Part shown: positions 8,569 through 18,410 of the stretch, in pieces
How positions within the stretch are numbered: position 1 is the stretch's first letter
Layout: each line of letters starts with the position of its first letter
Assembly: GCA_907163375.1 (NCBI GenBank)
Contig: CAJQUW010003464.1
Span: forward strand, 372,001-436,000
Origin: Prostheceraeus crozeri
Lineage: Eukaryota; Platyhelminthes; Polycladida; Euryleptidae
Length of the DNA stretch: 64,000 nt
Reading direction: 5' to 3'
The notes under the pieces: generated by a model
Database searches by the model: none
What the model was told of the DNA's origin: nothing
What the model saw: only the letters and a program-made list of their open reading frames with translations
Translations under genes and position numbers: made by a program

Positions 8569-9242
8569 TTAATAGTCTGAGAGCATGTATTTCTTTGGAG
8601 GAGTTCTTCTACGTCGTTCTCTTCCCCTTGTTTGCTTGATGGGTGTGGGAGGGGATTTAGAAGGTGATCTCTTAAAACAATTCCTTGGCATTTTCATTTT
8701 ACTCTTAACCGGTGAAGTAGATGAAGTAGCATCAACTGCTGAAATAGAATCAAGTTCTTTCAATGCTTCATTATTCAAAGCAAATTTTGGAACATTGTGC
8801 TTTTTCAATAGTTTAAGAAAGTAAGACCAACCAGGTGGGACATAGCCTTGACGGCGCTTTCTGCGTGTTGTATACTGAATCAAGTCTTCATAACGTGAAG
8901 CGTTAATAATTTCATTATCATCTGAAATGATGACACCTCTATCATTCGCAGTGAGATATGGTTCAATGCTGTTGAAAAGGGACATTACATGTGTGCTAGA
9001 TGCTAAAGGTGTAGCAGTCGAAACAGAGTCACGCATCTTATTCTTCAAACTTTTTATAATTCTTCCACAGTTTCCGATTGTAATAACACAGCACGATGTG
9101 GATCTTTGATATGCGAATTTTGCTGATAATTTAATTCATTCTTGTAAATTTGATTTGCGAGAGGTTGTCTTACTTGTTGCATGGTAGTCAATTGCACATA
9201 TTCATCCTGAGGAATAACAACCATGCGAGAATAAGAGCTCAT
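8569..9242 (-). pseudogene. Conserved element protein of unknown function, one frame break
   Basis: The ATG at 9242 overlaps the ATPase stop (ATGA). The first frame has 62 codons (SRMVVIPQDEYVQL) and stops at 9054. The rest lies in the -1 frame from about 9050 to 8569, beside TTATAAAAAG: VMSLFNSIEPYL, EIINASRYEDLIQY, PPGWSYFLKLLKKHNVP and a Ser/Pro/Arg-rich tail ending near PPKKYMLSDY. I recall the MVVIP start and the DLI...GW..FL..L...NVP block as parts of one protein found between ATPase and integrase genes in related invertebrate elements, so both pieces are treated as one gene. Function unknown. Confidence 0.6.
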
Positions 9243-9856
9243 AGTTTGTAGATATTCATAGGCTCTTTCAAAATATCACTTCGAAATCTAAATTCTTCCG
9301 GACACTCGTGTGTAAAATCAATAAGTAAGTAACCGTGTGGTTTTTCGGTTGCTGCTTGAAAAATTTTAATTAAGGCTTTTGAACCTCTTGGCGCAACTTG
9401 TCGCGCTAAAATTTCAAATTGACTTCTATCTCGTGGATTCTTAAAAATAGCGTAATAGTGTGTATTCAGGTTTCGTGTGCGGGCTTCTTTCCCATCAGGA
9501 AACAAATTTTGCGTGATATAGATTATAAAGCATCTTTTGTGATGTGCTGCGCGAGTGAACATATCTGTAACATCTTTAGAATTCTTGTTTTCTTTTAATA
9601 GATCATCCAATACAACGACATCATTGGACTGAATCTTATCCACTGGAATAATTCCTTCATTTCGAATAAAGTTACGACGTTGCAATTCCTGAAAGAGTGA
9701 CGGTTGATAAATGCCAGAACACCAAATCACTCGATTGTTAGGTTCCCTAAACAACTCTTTTCTTTTATCTAGCAAATTCAGAGTGAAAACAGTTTTACCT
9801 GCATGGGATGGACCTGATACAGTCAGAACTTTATCACATTGAAGTCTGAAATCCAT
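9239..9856 (-). CDS. FtsK/HerA-type DNA-packaging ATPase
   Basis: About 205 residues from the ATG at 9856 (the frame is open to 9925, but that overlaps the upstream gene and the start at 9856 gives the usual length). Walker A GPSHAGKT at residues 15-22, Walker B VVVLDD at about 80-85, and a TQN motif after a hydrophobic strand (IIYITQNLF) near residue 115, as in the A32-like packaging ATPases of Polintons, virophages and poxviruses. In the family it pumps genomic DNA into preformed capsids. It lies between the basic hydrophobic-tail protein and the MVVIP protein, with a 4-bp ATGA overlap to the latter. The frame is intact. Confidence 0.85.
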   Translation of the reverse strand: MDFRLQCDKVLTVSGPSHAGKTVFTLNLLDKRKELFREPNNRVIWCSGIYQPSLFQELQRRNFIRNEGIIPVDKIQSNDVVVLDDLLKENKNSKDVTDMFTRAAHHKRCFIIYITQNLFPDGKEARTRNLNTHYYAIFKNPRDRSQFEILARQVAPRGSKALIKIFQAATEKPHGYLLIDFTHECPEEFRFRSDILKEPMNIYKL

Positions 9857-9887
9857 TTTAATACTTTGGGATTCAATATTTGCATAA

Positions 9888-10283
9888 TTAACGCTTAGGA
9901 TTAAAGATCCTACACAATAGGTCACCTACTACAGGAGCAAACAGCGGAAGTAACACTGAAAGGAAACTACCCTTTTGTGTTAGAGTTTTCCTCTTTCTTT
10001 GAAGGGTAACTTTAGGATTGGAGATGAATCGCAATTTCGTAGTATGTCGCTTAAGTATCTTTCGTTGTTGTGGTGATAATTTCTTTGTCCTCAAACTTCT
10101 CACATGAGAAACAATTTCTCGAATAAATTTATCATTAGCTTGTCGTATCGCATTATATCGCTGATTTCCTTTCATTCGTTGAAGAGCTCGAATGGCCTCA
10201 GAAAATTTTGAAGACTTTTGACTTTTGCGTTTCGCCATTTTTCTCTTAACCATTGTTACAACTTGATTTTTCCACATCTGCAT
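9888..10283 (-). CDS. Basic protein with hydrophobic C-terminal segment
   Basis: About 131 residues from the ATG at 10283; a second ATG lies a little downstream. Mostly Lys/Arg-rich helix (SEAIRALQRMKGNQRYNAIR, KLSPQQRKILKRHTTKLRF, QRKRKTLTQKG) followed by one hydrophobic stretch, SFLSVLLPLFAPVVGDLL, before the end. I recall proteins of this design, a basic helical body plus a Gly-Phe-Leu-rich tail, beside the ATPase in related invertebrate elements. A membrane-active or DNA-bound virion component is plausible, but this is inference. The end overlaps the open frame of the ATPase gene only if the longer ATPase start is used. Confidence 0.6.
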   Translation of the reverse strand: MQMWKNQVVTMVKRKMAKRKSQKSSKFSEAIRALQRMKGNQRYNAIRQANDKFIREIVSHVRSLRTKKLSPQQRKILKRHTTKLRFISNPKVTLQRKRKTLTQKGSFLSVLLPLFAPVVGDLLCRIFNPKR

Positions 10284-10288
10284 AGGCA

Positions 10289-10452
10289 CTAACTTTTATG
10301 GCAGAAGTGACACTCAAAATGAGCTATATCACAGTGACTACATTGACAAAGTTGAATACAGTATTGTATGAAACAGCGCTGGCAGAAAGTATGCTTACAT
10401 CTCTTAAAGATGCGTTTTCACTTCCATCCTTTCACTTACATACATCGCACAT
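10289..10452 (-). pseudogene. RING-finger-like remnant
   Basis: In one minus-strand frame the run KRCKHTFCQRC followed by CQCSHC and HFCHK gives C-x-H-x2-C-x2-C and C-x2-C, the second half of a RING-HC finger. The first Cys pair (MCDVCK) is just upstream in another frame, separated by a TGA and a -1 shift next to an A-run. Spacing between the halves is normal for RING. RING proteins are usually ubiquitin E3 ligases. Short and broken, so the call is tentative. Confidence 0.4.
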
Positions 10453-10611
10453 ATTTTCACTCTTGCTAACAACTTCTAAAGCAAGTTTTTTGAAGACATG
10501 AACTTGCTAGCCTTTTCTAAATAATAGACACATGTGCAGAAGGAATATACTTTGAGAGTAAGCAGACACAACTCGAAAACCAATTGTCTACGATCAAGTG
10601 CCATTGCATCT

Positions 10612-11027
10612 TTACGTTTCTTTTATACAAAGTTGAATGTGAATATATGAAATCGCCTCAATCACTAAACTGCTACCATGATGGTTAAATGCATCAAGAC
10701 GTTGAGCAATTTTTCCCATATGTCTTTCAAAAAATTCTTCGGGGTGATCTACAACTTCCATCGAATAAGAAGCAAAGTGGAAGAAACGATCTTCTACCTC
10801 TTCTTTCCAAAATGGCTGAAATGAATTTTTGCAACCAATCTCGCCATTACATTTCTATTACAAAACGTATCCATTAACTTCAAAAATAGAGTGCTAGTAT
10901 CACCAATAACTGATTTCATGTTGATCTCATCTTTATGAAAAGTTATCACATAATCTTGAATAGTTCCCTTTAAGCTTTGTCTACGAAAACTTAATGTTCC
11001 ACAATCATTTGGGAAAGACATTATCAT
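10612..11027 (-). pseudogene. Element protein with helical GSS block, one frame break
   Basis: The ATG at 11027 opens a frame (RRQSLKGTIQDYVITFHKDE) that leaves coding register at GCAAAAATTC near 10,840. The -1 frame then reads WKEEVEDRFFHFASYSMEVV, EEFFERHMGKIAQRLDAF and HHGSSLVIEAISYIHIQL to a stop at 10612, about 138 residues in all. The segment around GSS resembles, from memory, the GSGW block that precedes the polymerase region in other invertebrate elements; here nothing polymerase-like follows. Function unknown. Confidence 0.45.
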
Positions 11028-11107
11028 CCTTCATCTATCCCACCCGTTGCATGAAAATAACAAATCTCTTCAAAAAGCATTTATTGAACAACTTAAACAA
11101 GCATGCA

Positions 11108-11638
11108 CTACAAATTTTGGGTTTGAAACAGATAAAATAGGTACAGTTGGTAGCTATCATATAAAGAGCAATGATGACCAAACATTACTTTAGCAGTGTT
11201 GAGATATGGAGGGAAAGAGCATTGATTATGAATGTAGCGACTACAACGAACATTTAAAATAGGAACACTCAATTCCTTAAAACGTTCAATGACTTCATGA
11301 TACTGTTGATTAACTCTACTATCCCAAGGTGGAAGTAGAATATCATTGATGATTAGATTTGGAAATGGTTTCTTCTCCTTAGTAGGATCATTGCAAAAGA
11401 TACATACAACATTAAAAGCTGCTAACCATCTTTGAAAGTCAATTAGAAGAGCAAATTCATTAGAAAAGCCATAATCTTGCAAGTATTGCTGATTAAGTCC
11501 ATGGATGTGTTTTCTCGCCCAGCTATCAGCGTTGGGATCACACTTGGCATGTTGATGGTAGACAATAACAATTTGATACGACCAATTGTCCATAGCAATA
11601 GCACTGAGCTCCTGTACAGGCTCACCCTCACAATCCAT
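11108..11638 (-). CDS. DEDDh exonuclease-like protein
   Basis: 176 residues, ATG at 11638. MDCEGEPVQELSAIAMD at the start gives D-x-E (Asp2, Glu4) on a first strand, CNDP (Asp84) follows a hydrophobic strand, and HCSLYD (His156 to Asp161) gives H-x4-D near the end. That order fits the DEDDh 3'-5' exonuclease pattern of the RNase H fold. ARKHIHGLN and NDILLPPWDSR complete a pattern I recall in unnamed proteins common in cnidarian and mollusc genomes. Nuclease activity is inferred from motifs only. An upstream in-frame TAG lies just before a run of hydrophobic codons leading into the ATG, so the original start may have been further upstream. Confidence 0.6.
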   Translation of the reverse strand: MDCEGEPVQELSAIAMDNWSYQIVIVYHQHAKCDPNADSWARKHIHGLNQQYLQDYGFSNEFALLIDFQRWLAAFNVVCIFCNDPTKEKKPFPNLIINDILLPPWDSRVNQQYHEVIERFKELSVPILNVRCSRYIHNQCSFPPYLNTAKVMFGHHCSLYDSYQLYLFYLFQTQNL

Positions 11639-11699
11639 AAAAATGATGATAGATGACTAAAAAGGAAATTACAAATTTTTACTCATCTGATGAAGAGTC

Positions 11700-11825
11700 C
11701 TATAACATATTGCAAAATGATGAAGTACATCGATGCTGTTCACGACAAAATACACAAATAACATTATGGCAGCGAAGAAGTAAAATGTATCTGATAAGTC
11801 CACGTCTACGACACTCAAAGCACAT
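11700..11825 (-). CDS. Short zinc-finger-like ORF
   Basis: 41 codons from the ATG at 11825: CFEC, then RCHNVICVFC and a C-x4-C near the end, resembling a degenerate RING or treble-clef finger. It lies between the exonuclease-like gene and the 208-residue gene in a different frame, and may be a remnant of a longer protein. The open frame extends further upstream to about 12,000 but overlaps the neighbouring gene. Confidence 0.35.
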   Translation of the reverse strand: MCFECRRRGLIRYILLLRCHNVICVFCREQHRCTSSFCNML

Positions 11826-11859
11826 GAGCGAATTGTCATAAGGTAGAGATAAGTAAAGA

Positions 11860-12486
11860 CTATTGATTCTCCTTCTTTGGCTTGCATTTACCGGCAGCAT
11901 TCTTCTCTGACTTGCGCTTTGTACCGCTCTCGTTGAGGATTTGATCAATAATGTCATGAAAGTCTGGTTGCTTTGGTATATATAGGATGGATTGAGCATG
12001 CATCGATATAGAGGCTAATTTGTTGTTCTGGTGATAGCCATAATATATTCCACTGATAGCAAAACCAATATTCCAAGTGCCTTCTGCGAGGTCTTCACAT
12101 CTGATGGGTGTCACTTCATCTCCTTGCTTTTTATAGTATGAGCACCAATGCGATATTGGTAAAGAAAGCTTTTTACCATCCCATATCTTTCTATATGGAG
12201 TATCATTGTCGTCTCTCGCCTTCCATTCCTTGCTAAGGGGAGTAGGGATGTTCATATTTAATGTTGCAAACTCTTCAATAATATCAAGTTGGCGACGAAT
12301 GTATGGATTCACAGGAATGACTACGTAGTCCCCATACTGATTGTTCAATATCTTCACTTCAGTGGAAGGAATCATTCCCGTTTGCAATACTGTACTATGA
12401 TCGTAATAACGTATGGCTTGTCTAAATTTACGCTGCAGTGGGGTAGGATTATGTATCTTTGTTGTCTCTTCTACTGGCCTCAACAT
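11860..12486 (-). CDS. Uncharacterised 208-residue element protein
   Basis: ATG at 12486, placed about 100 bp after a TATA-like box, which supports this start. Residues 1-40 are polar, the middle has mixed alpha/beta character (EVKILNNQYGDYVVIPVNPY; GTWNIGFAISGIYYGY), and the last ~25 residues are Lys-rich (KRKSEKNAAGKCKPKKENQ), likely a nuclear signal. I recognise no family or catalytic motif. It is the first gene of the minus-strand block, so it could be early-expressed, which is inference. Upstream of the ATG the same frame is open through Ser/Thr-rich codons for about 100 bp but has no ATG. Confidence 0.6.
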   Translation of the reverse strand: MLRPVEETTKIHNPTPLQRKFRQAIRYYDHSTVLQTGMIPSTEVKILNNQYGDYVVIPVNPYIRRQLDIIEEFATLNMNIPTPLSKEWKARDDNDTPYRKIWDGKKLSLPISHWCSYYKKQGDEVTPIRCEDLAEGTWNIGFAISGIYYGYHQNNKLASISMHAQSILYIPKQPDFHDIIDQILNESGTKRKSEKNAAGKCKPKKENQ

Positions 12487-12589
12487 AAGACGATCTGATT
12501 GTAGAGATCCTTGTAACGTCTGAACACTATCTTGTCCTGTAAATGTAGTAGATGTAGTAGAAGCCTGATTGTCACTCTGAAAACCTCAT

Positions 12590-12598
12590 TATTTATAG
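12590..12598 (-). promoter_or_regulatory. TATA-like box before the 208-residue gene
   Basis: CTATAAATA on the minus strand. Transcription starting about 30 bp downstream would leave a leader of roughly 75 nt before the ATG at 12486. The inverted CCAAT pair ATTGGCCAAT lies some 40 bp further upstream. Confidence 0.45.
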
Positions 12599-15500
12599 AG
12601 AAATTCTGGATTCTCATTGGATGTGCTCCTCATTGGCCAATGACATCAAGCTGATTCCAAATCTCGTTTCAGTTTTCTCGTCCGATGCTTCGTTCGCCCG
12701 CTGGAACCCAAAACACAAAACTCAACCTCTGACAGCTCTCTAACATGACCAAAAGTCTCAATGTCACTCTCAAGCCTCAGCAAAGGAAGATAGGACCAAA
12801 CTGCGCTTTCCAATGAGTTTGTACCACTCTTAGCTTTCAAACGAGCTATTGCACGACTCTCTGCCATTTCTAGAACCAAAGTTGGAAGAAGGCTGCCGAG
12901 GGGGGTCGAAGTTCTTCGTTCTTTGGCCTACGACTTTGGAAACAACTCTCCTAGACCCAAAATTGGCCAAAAAGTTCAAATCCGCCATCCATTTTCACGT
13001 ACGAGGCTTCGTTTAGCCGCTACAGCCACTTTCTCACTTAAAAACACTCAAAAACACACCTAGACCACACCTACACCCATGAAACTCAATATGTCGCCGC
13101 AGAATTTCATCACGAAGCCAAATCTAAACACAAAACAACCCTACAATCAATCCTACACACCAAAAACATTGACAGCCGCCCAAGACGAACTACGACGGTC
13201 GACCGAGAACCACAACAACCCAACTAACGCTTCAGAGGTGGGGGGCGCTGTGCGCAGTTGGGAGGATTCCTTACTACTTCTCTCTGTTGTACTTGTTTCG
13301 CATGTTTTGATTGTGCATTTTGGAAAAAAATTATAGTGGCTGTTACTAACTTCACATCACCGCCATGTCGAACTTTCGAGTAGTGATTCTTCCTAAACTA
13401 GGCGGAATTCTTTCAAAATGATGGTGGCACATGCTGGCACATACCACCAAATGTATCGATCTGTTACGTGTATTTGAGTGTCACATTCCATTGTCAAGAT
13501 GGGGGTGCTGAGTAGCAGTGCTAACTTCACACAAGTGTGCAATATATCTTTGTCAGCTAAATTCTTTTTCGAATGGTACAGAAACAGAAAGATGACTCCT
13601 TTAAAAAAGACTATTTTTCATTCATAAAGCTTTAGTTCATTAGCGCACATTGCATCTGAAATCCGCTAGCATTTTCGATTATGCGCGTGTAGATGTGTTT
13701 GAAAGGAAGTCTCCTGAAATAAGATGTATATTTATGATTTTATATAGAAATGATTTTTAATTGATGATTTTCTTCGATGAACATATCGATTTATAGCAAG
13801 AGATTATTCTATAAATTGTACATTTGAACTGCAGAAGCTTAGAAATTGCGAGTTTTTCCATAAACATTGATCAGGATGCCACATAAATGGAAATCTTTTA
13901 AATTAGTAAACATTGATTCTTTCAAAGAATAACTCGATTGTTTATTCTATAAATTGCATGCTTTTAATCATAGAGGCTTGCTATAAAAGAAAATGCAGGT
14001 GAGACATCCGAAAATTGTTTTCAGAAGTATTAATGAGATTTCCAAACTAGGAATCAATAATTATTGACTTTTTCAAAAGCAGCTCAGTTTATAAACATCA
14101 TGTTCTTAATCGACATATAGGCCTATGACTGATTCAGAAGGTGCCAATCATTTTAATGAACATATTTCGAACCCAAAAATTTGATTCGAGGTCACCAGAT
14201 TACTTATTCAAATTTTGAAGAGTACTAAAGTAATTTAAACAGACAGTGAAATATATTACTTCATAATTATAATAGTATACGTTAATTTCTAGTTCTACTA
14301 ACCATCTATCCTTTGTTGTTTTGAAATTTGGCAGCTCTCATGAATGGAAAAAGCTATTGATTGGTTTACATACTGACCCCTCTTGTCATTGTCATTATGT
14401 AATCTAAAAATTCGCGGATGAAGCAGCACTGCCAGACTCGATGCAAGGAGCTATATATAATTGGTGAGAAATCAAAGGAAGCCTTCAAGAAAAAAAGAAA
14501 ACTCGAATGATTAATGCAATTGCTTGAAGTCACAAAGATGACACTGTTGTGTTCAAAATTCCCCAAAAGCAAATGATGTTTCAAAGTAATACCATCACAT
14601 ATCTAACGCTTGGAAGTTCTCGCTGAAATTAAGAATTAACCTTGGATATTGGCTACTCTTGTTCAGAATTCGATCATTTCAACTGTCAAACGTGAATTAG
14701 TGAGCATTGTAATAATGAAATGGGTGAAATATATTCACAGAGTTGTGAGTTTGTTTATCACTGACTGCCTCCTGATCTTATTGTCTCCAACCGTTCAGCC
14801 AACACCAGACTGGCGCCGAGTTTTTTATGACACAGAATGAGAAGAAAGGACTAGAAAGGGTGATGAAAGTGAGTATACAGTTAAGAGGCGGGTCACAGAC
14901 GTTTTGTTGATTTTGACTAGTCTCGTCACGTCAGCTCTCTTCAAATGCTGTTGTGTGAAATTTGTGTTTCAGAAGCCTTTCACAAACACTCACTTTGTAT
15001 CGGAAACATTGAGACAAATAGCGGAGATCAAAGACTTCAAACAACGAGGGATATATATCCATTGAAGATGCATTGACCACCTTTGCCAGAATCAGTAACA
15101 CAAACCCGCCAAATATAGGTTGGAAGAGATAATATCCCACACATCTCAATCGTTTGAAGAAATTATTTTGAAGAGGTTGCCACTGTAATGCCAACTGAAG
15201 CGCACTTTCTGCTGATTATTTAAGTTTATAATCTCAGCGATCTTTTATTTTTCAATATTGATCTGTACATTTGAAATATCAGAATAAGAATGTGAATAGA
15301 ATAATTAAATATTGAGTTGCAGCCTCAGTTGAAAAATAGGAACAGACCTGATTAGTTGCCATTTCATTCAATTTCAGGAATCATCAGCAGGCCTAGTTCA
15401 CATCTCTTAACATCGACACAACTCTCTATTTAAAGATGCAGCCATACCCGGGGAAAATTTGAAAGACGCAATTAGCATGTCAGTGAAACTTCAACGGGTA

Positions 15501-16914
15501 TTATTTAGCAGTATTCAATGAATACCGGCCGAAATTTCACGAAAAAGCTAATTGCGCATCTCATTAGAGTAAGAAGTAAGCTATACGACTGGTGTCAGTC
15601 CACTTTGCCCATTCTGCAGAGAGATCACTTAACGGAAAGTCTTCTATGGTCTATTCGATCATGCTATCACATGCAGCTTACATTTCACAGTTATTGTGGC
15701 CATCGTTAAAAGAAAGTGGTCCCGTCTTCCAAAGTGCTCTTAACAGATCTATTACTGACACTTTGATCAGTCTGCAAATGTGACGTCATGCTGGACAATG
15801 CAAACAGTACCTGACACTTCATCGAACACTTCAATGAAAATAACGTTGTAATAAACAAAAATTTCACAATCTGAAGCAAAGAAGACAACGCATAATTAAG
15901 GCAAAATGCCTGAAATAGAACATTAAAGATTTGATTAATTGCAGTCAGAATAAAAGAAATAGATGAAAGTTTAATATGAAAGACCGTAGCTCTCTGCTTA
16001 TCTCATGCACTGATCAAACTTTGTAGAAAAAGCTTGTTGTCGTTCTGCTGAGGAATTTAACCCTGTACTGAATTTTGTGGGCTACATATGCGTATTTTTT
16101 AACATTATCGATAGATCATAGATGGAATAGTAGACGAGATTTTCCGGTAAGTCTGGCGAAAGCATGAGATTTTGCCTATCGCGGGCATGCTCATTTTCTT
16201 TGATTAATCCTATTAAGTCCGGGACTTTTTGGTGACGGAGGCTATTTTCTTAGTTATAGGATGGGTTAAATAAAGTTTTATTTCATCTTATAATACAATT
16301 TCGAGGACAATTTCTTCAAACATCGCACATTTTCTATAGGAATACTTTTGCCTGCTTTTGTCTTCGATCTTGCGGTGACAGTGTGGCAGTAAGCCAATGG
16401 ATGGACCATCATTATTTTCACTACGCGGTTAGCAGTAGGTCTGCGCCCTTGTTTGATGAAGCGAAGAATCGTAGTGGAAGGAATCAGGCAAAGAGGATAT
16501 TGAAAATTATCTTTATTACTATAAAGTCTGAGTCCGAGGTATGAACATCATATGATTCTTGACTCCGACTACAGCTTCGGATTCTTGACTACGAGTTGAT
16601 GCTTCGTTATTTATAATTGATGTTTCTTTGCCCAAAGTTGATACTTAATATACTTATAAATCTTAGATATTGCAATTGATAACGAAAGCACAGGAATATT
16701 TAAGGGGAGACCGAGGGTGGACCGGCCAAGTGAAATTCGTGCCCCCCCCTGCGGACTTTGGGACCAACCCATCGGCGAAAATGCAATCTTGTTTTACTCA
16801 CTTTTTTGTATAAATATACAAGGAACATTTTTTTTGATGTATTCTTGAAGTGGTTTTGTGTGTCAAATCGTTAACGGCAATTATCACGTGTGTGAAGATG
16901 GTTGAGGCATTATT
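12599..16914. other. Non-coding flank between element and repeats
   Basis: Open frames here are short and look random. The first ~750 bp are less AT-rich and contain two similar 30-bp words (about 12,680 and 12,990, both with GCTTCGTT). No matching terminal repeat of the virus-like element was found. The rest is ordinary AT-rich DNA in which I see no gene. Confidence 0.4.
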
Positions 16915-17335
16915 CATTACAGCGAGATTCTATTCGAAACAATAACTACTTTATCAATTCCAGTCTCCTGATCACAAATCTGGTGTCAGATTCCACAAAT
17001 TCTCAGTCGTCTTTGAGAAATTCAAGTTTACAGAAAAAAGTAGTTCCGTTGTGAAATTACCGGAACAGACTTATTAGTTTCACTGATAGGCGCAGGAAAT
17101 TAGTTTTATTTTGTCACTACCTGATCCAATTTGTTACGCTAGTATTTTTTCACAACAATGTAGTAAAGCTGCTCATTGGAGCCACTTTTATCATGGCGTG
17201 ATTCTATTCAAACCAGCTTTTATTTTATCAATTTCAGCCTCAATCATGAATCTGGGCTCATATTCCACAAATTAACAGTCGTTATTGAGAAATTCAAGTC
17301 TAAAGATAGGTAGCTCCAGTGGCTGGTTTCGCTGA
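16915..17335. repeat. Diverged tandem duplication, about 270-bp period
   Basis: Two blocks (about 16,915-17,065 and 17,190-17,335) share GATTCTATTC, TTTATCAATT, ATTCCACAAATT and GAGAAATTCAAGT in the same order. They look like old copies of one repeat unit. Confidence 0.55.
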
Positions 17336-17561
17336 CAATTTACACACGTGCAATTATCTTGGTTTGCATTGCTCTGCTTTGTTTTTTGATATCTTCTTTT
17401 TAGCTTTATTCTGATAAATATAGTCACATTTAACCACCATTTACAGTTTGTGGAATTGGATTCAATTCAAAAATGTCAATTATGAACTTCTCAACTACAA
17501 TCTTTCAAAGCAAAGAATATGCAGTTTATATTAAAATGGTAGCTGATCAATTACTGCTGAT

Positions 17562-18402
17562 CATAGAGTAGGGATATGTAGGTAGAGTGTCGACTCAAAA
17601 AAGTATCTGTATACGATGAAAATTTTCATATGAAAAGATTCAGTTTTTTGCGGAGATAACGTTCTCGTGGTCCAAAAAATTATTTGAGCAGTTTTGAAAA
17701 AGTCAAAATTTTGCCAATTTATATACTACCGAGATGACGCCCCTATATAAGTAGTAATAAACAAGTTGGATATCAAAAGGAATGAATTTGCTAATAAGCA
17801 TCCTAACGAAGTGGAAATCAAGCTGATTATCAAAGGAATTTCATGAATTGTATTATGATGGAAGTCTTAATGAAAAAGTCGCGACATTATTTATGCTTTC
17901 TTGGCTGAAATTTCAAGTTTTTAATTCAATTTTCACCGGCATGATTTTATGATTCGATCACTAAATTCATGTTTCATTTCTTGAATCTGAATAGTGATGT
18001 GGACCTATTTACATCTTTCAAAGTTAATTGAAATCATTGTCTTTGATTAATTATGTGATTTTGCTCTGCCAGTGGCAGGTTGCCTGTGATATGATCACGC
18101 TTAAGAAAATACTCTCGAGGTTGAGCAAGGAACCCATCGAATTGCTAATTTAACAAACATTAAATCTCCAAGGATGTCATGACACTGACAATCTGTGAAA
18201 TACCATCATTCCTTCTGTATTACAATCATGCACTCAAATCCGAGGCAATTTCTTCAAAACTGCAAAAATTTGCATATCTCACACTTGGTAACAATTACCA
18301 ACTATATCCCACTTGAGTTCATTTAATAAAGTCGAAAGTGTATACACATTGGGGATTTAATAAATGCGGAGTTACCACTCTACCTAATATACTTACTCTA
18401 TG
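17562..18402. mobile_element. Non-autonomous hAT-like element with 8-bp target duplication
   Basis: 841 bp with imperfect terminal inverted repeats (CATAGAGTAGGGATATGTAG at the left; the right end reads CATAGAGTAAGTATATTAGG on the other strand). It is flanked on both sides by CTGCTGAT (17,554-17,561 and 18,403-18,410), an 8-bp duplication typical of hAT transposons. No coding capacity. A second diverged copy begins at 19,562. Confidence 0.75.
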
Positions 18403-18410
18403 CTGCTGAT

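Noticed and set aside
12600..13400. Right terminal inverted repeat of the virus-like element
   Set aside because: I compared this stretch with the complement of 1-620 and saw no convincing match.
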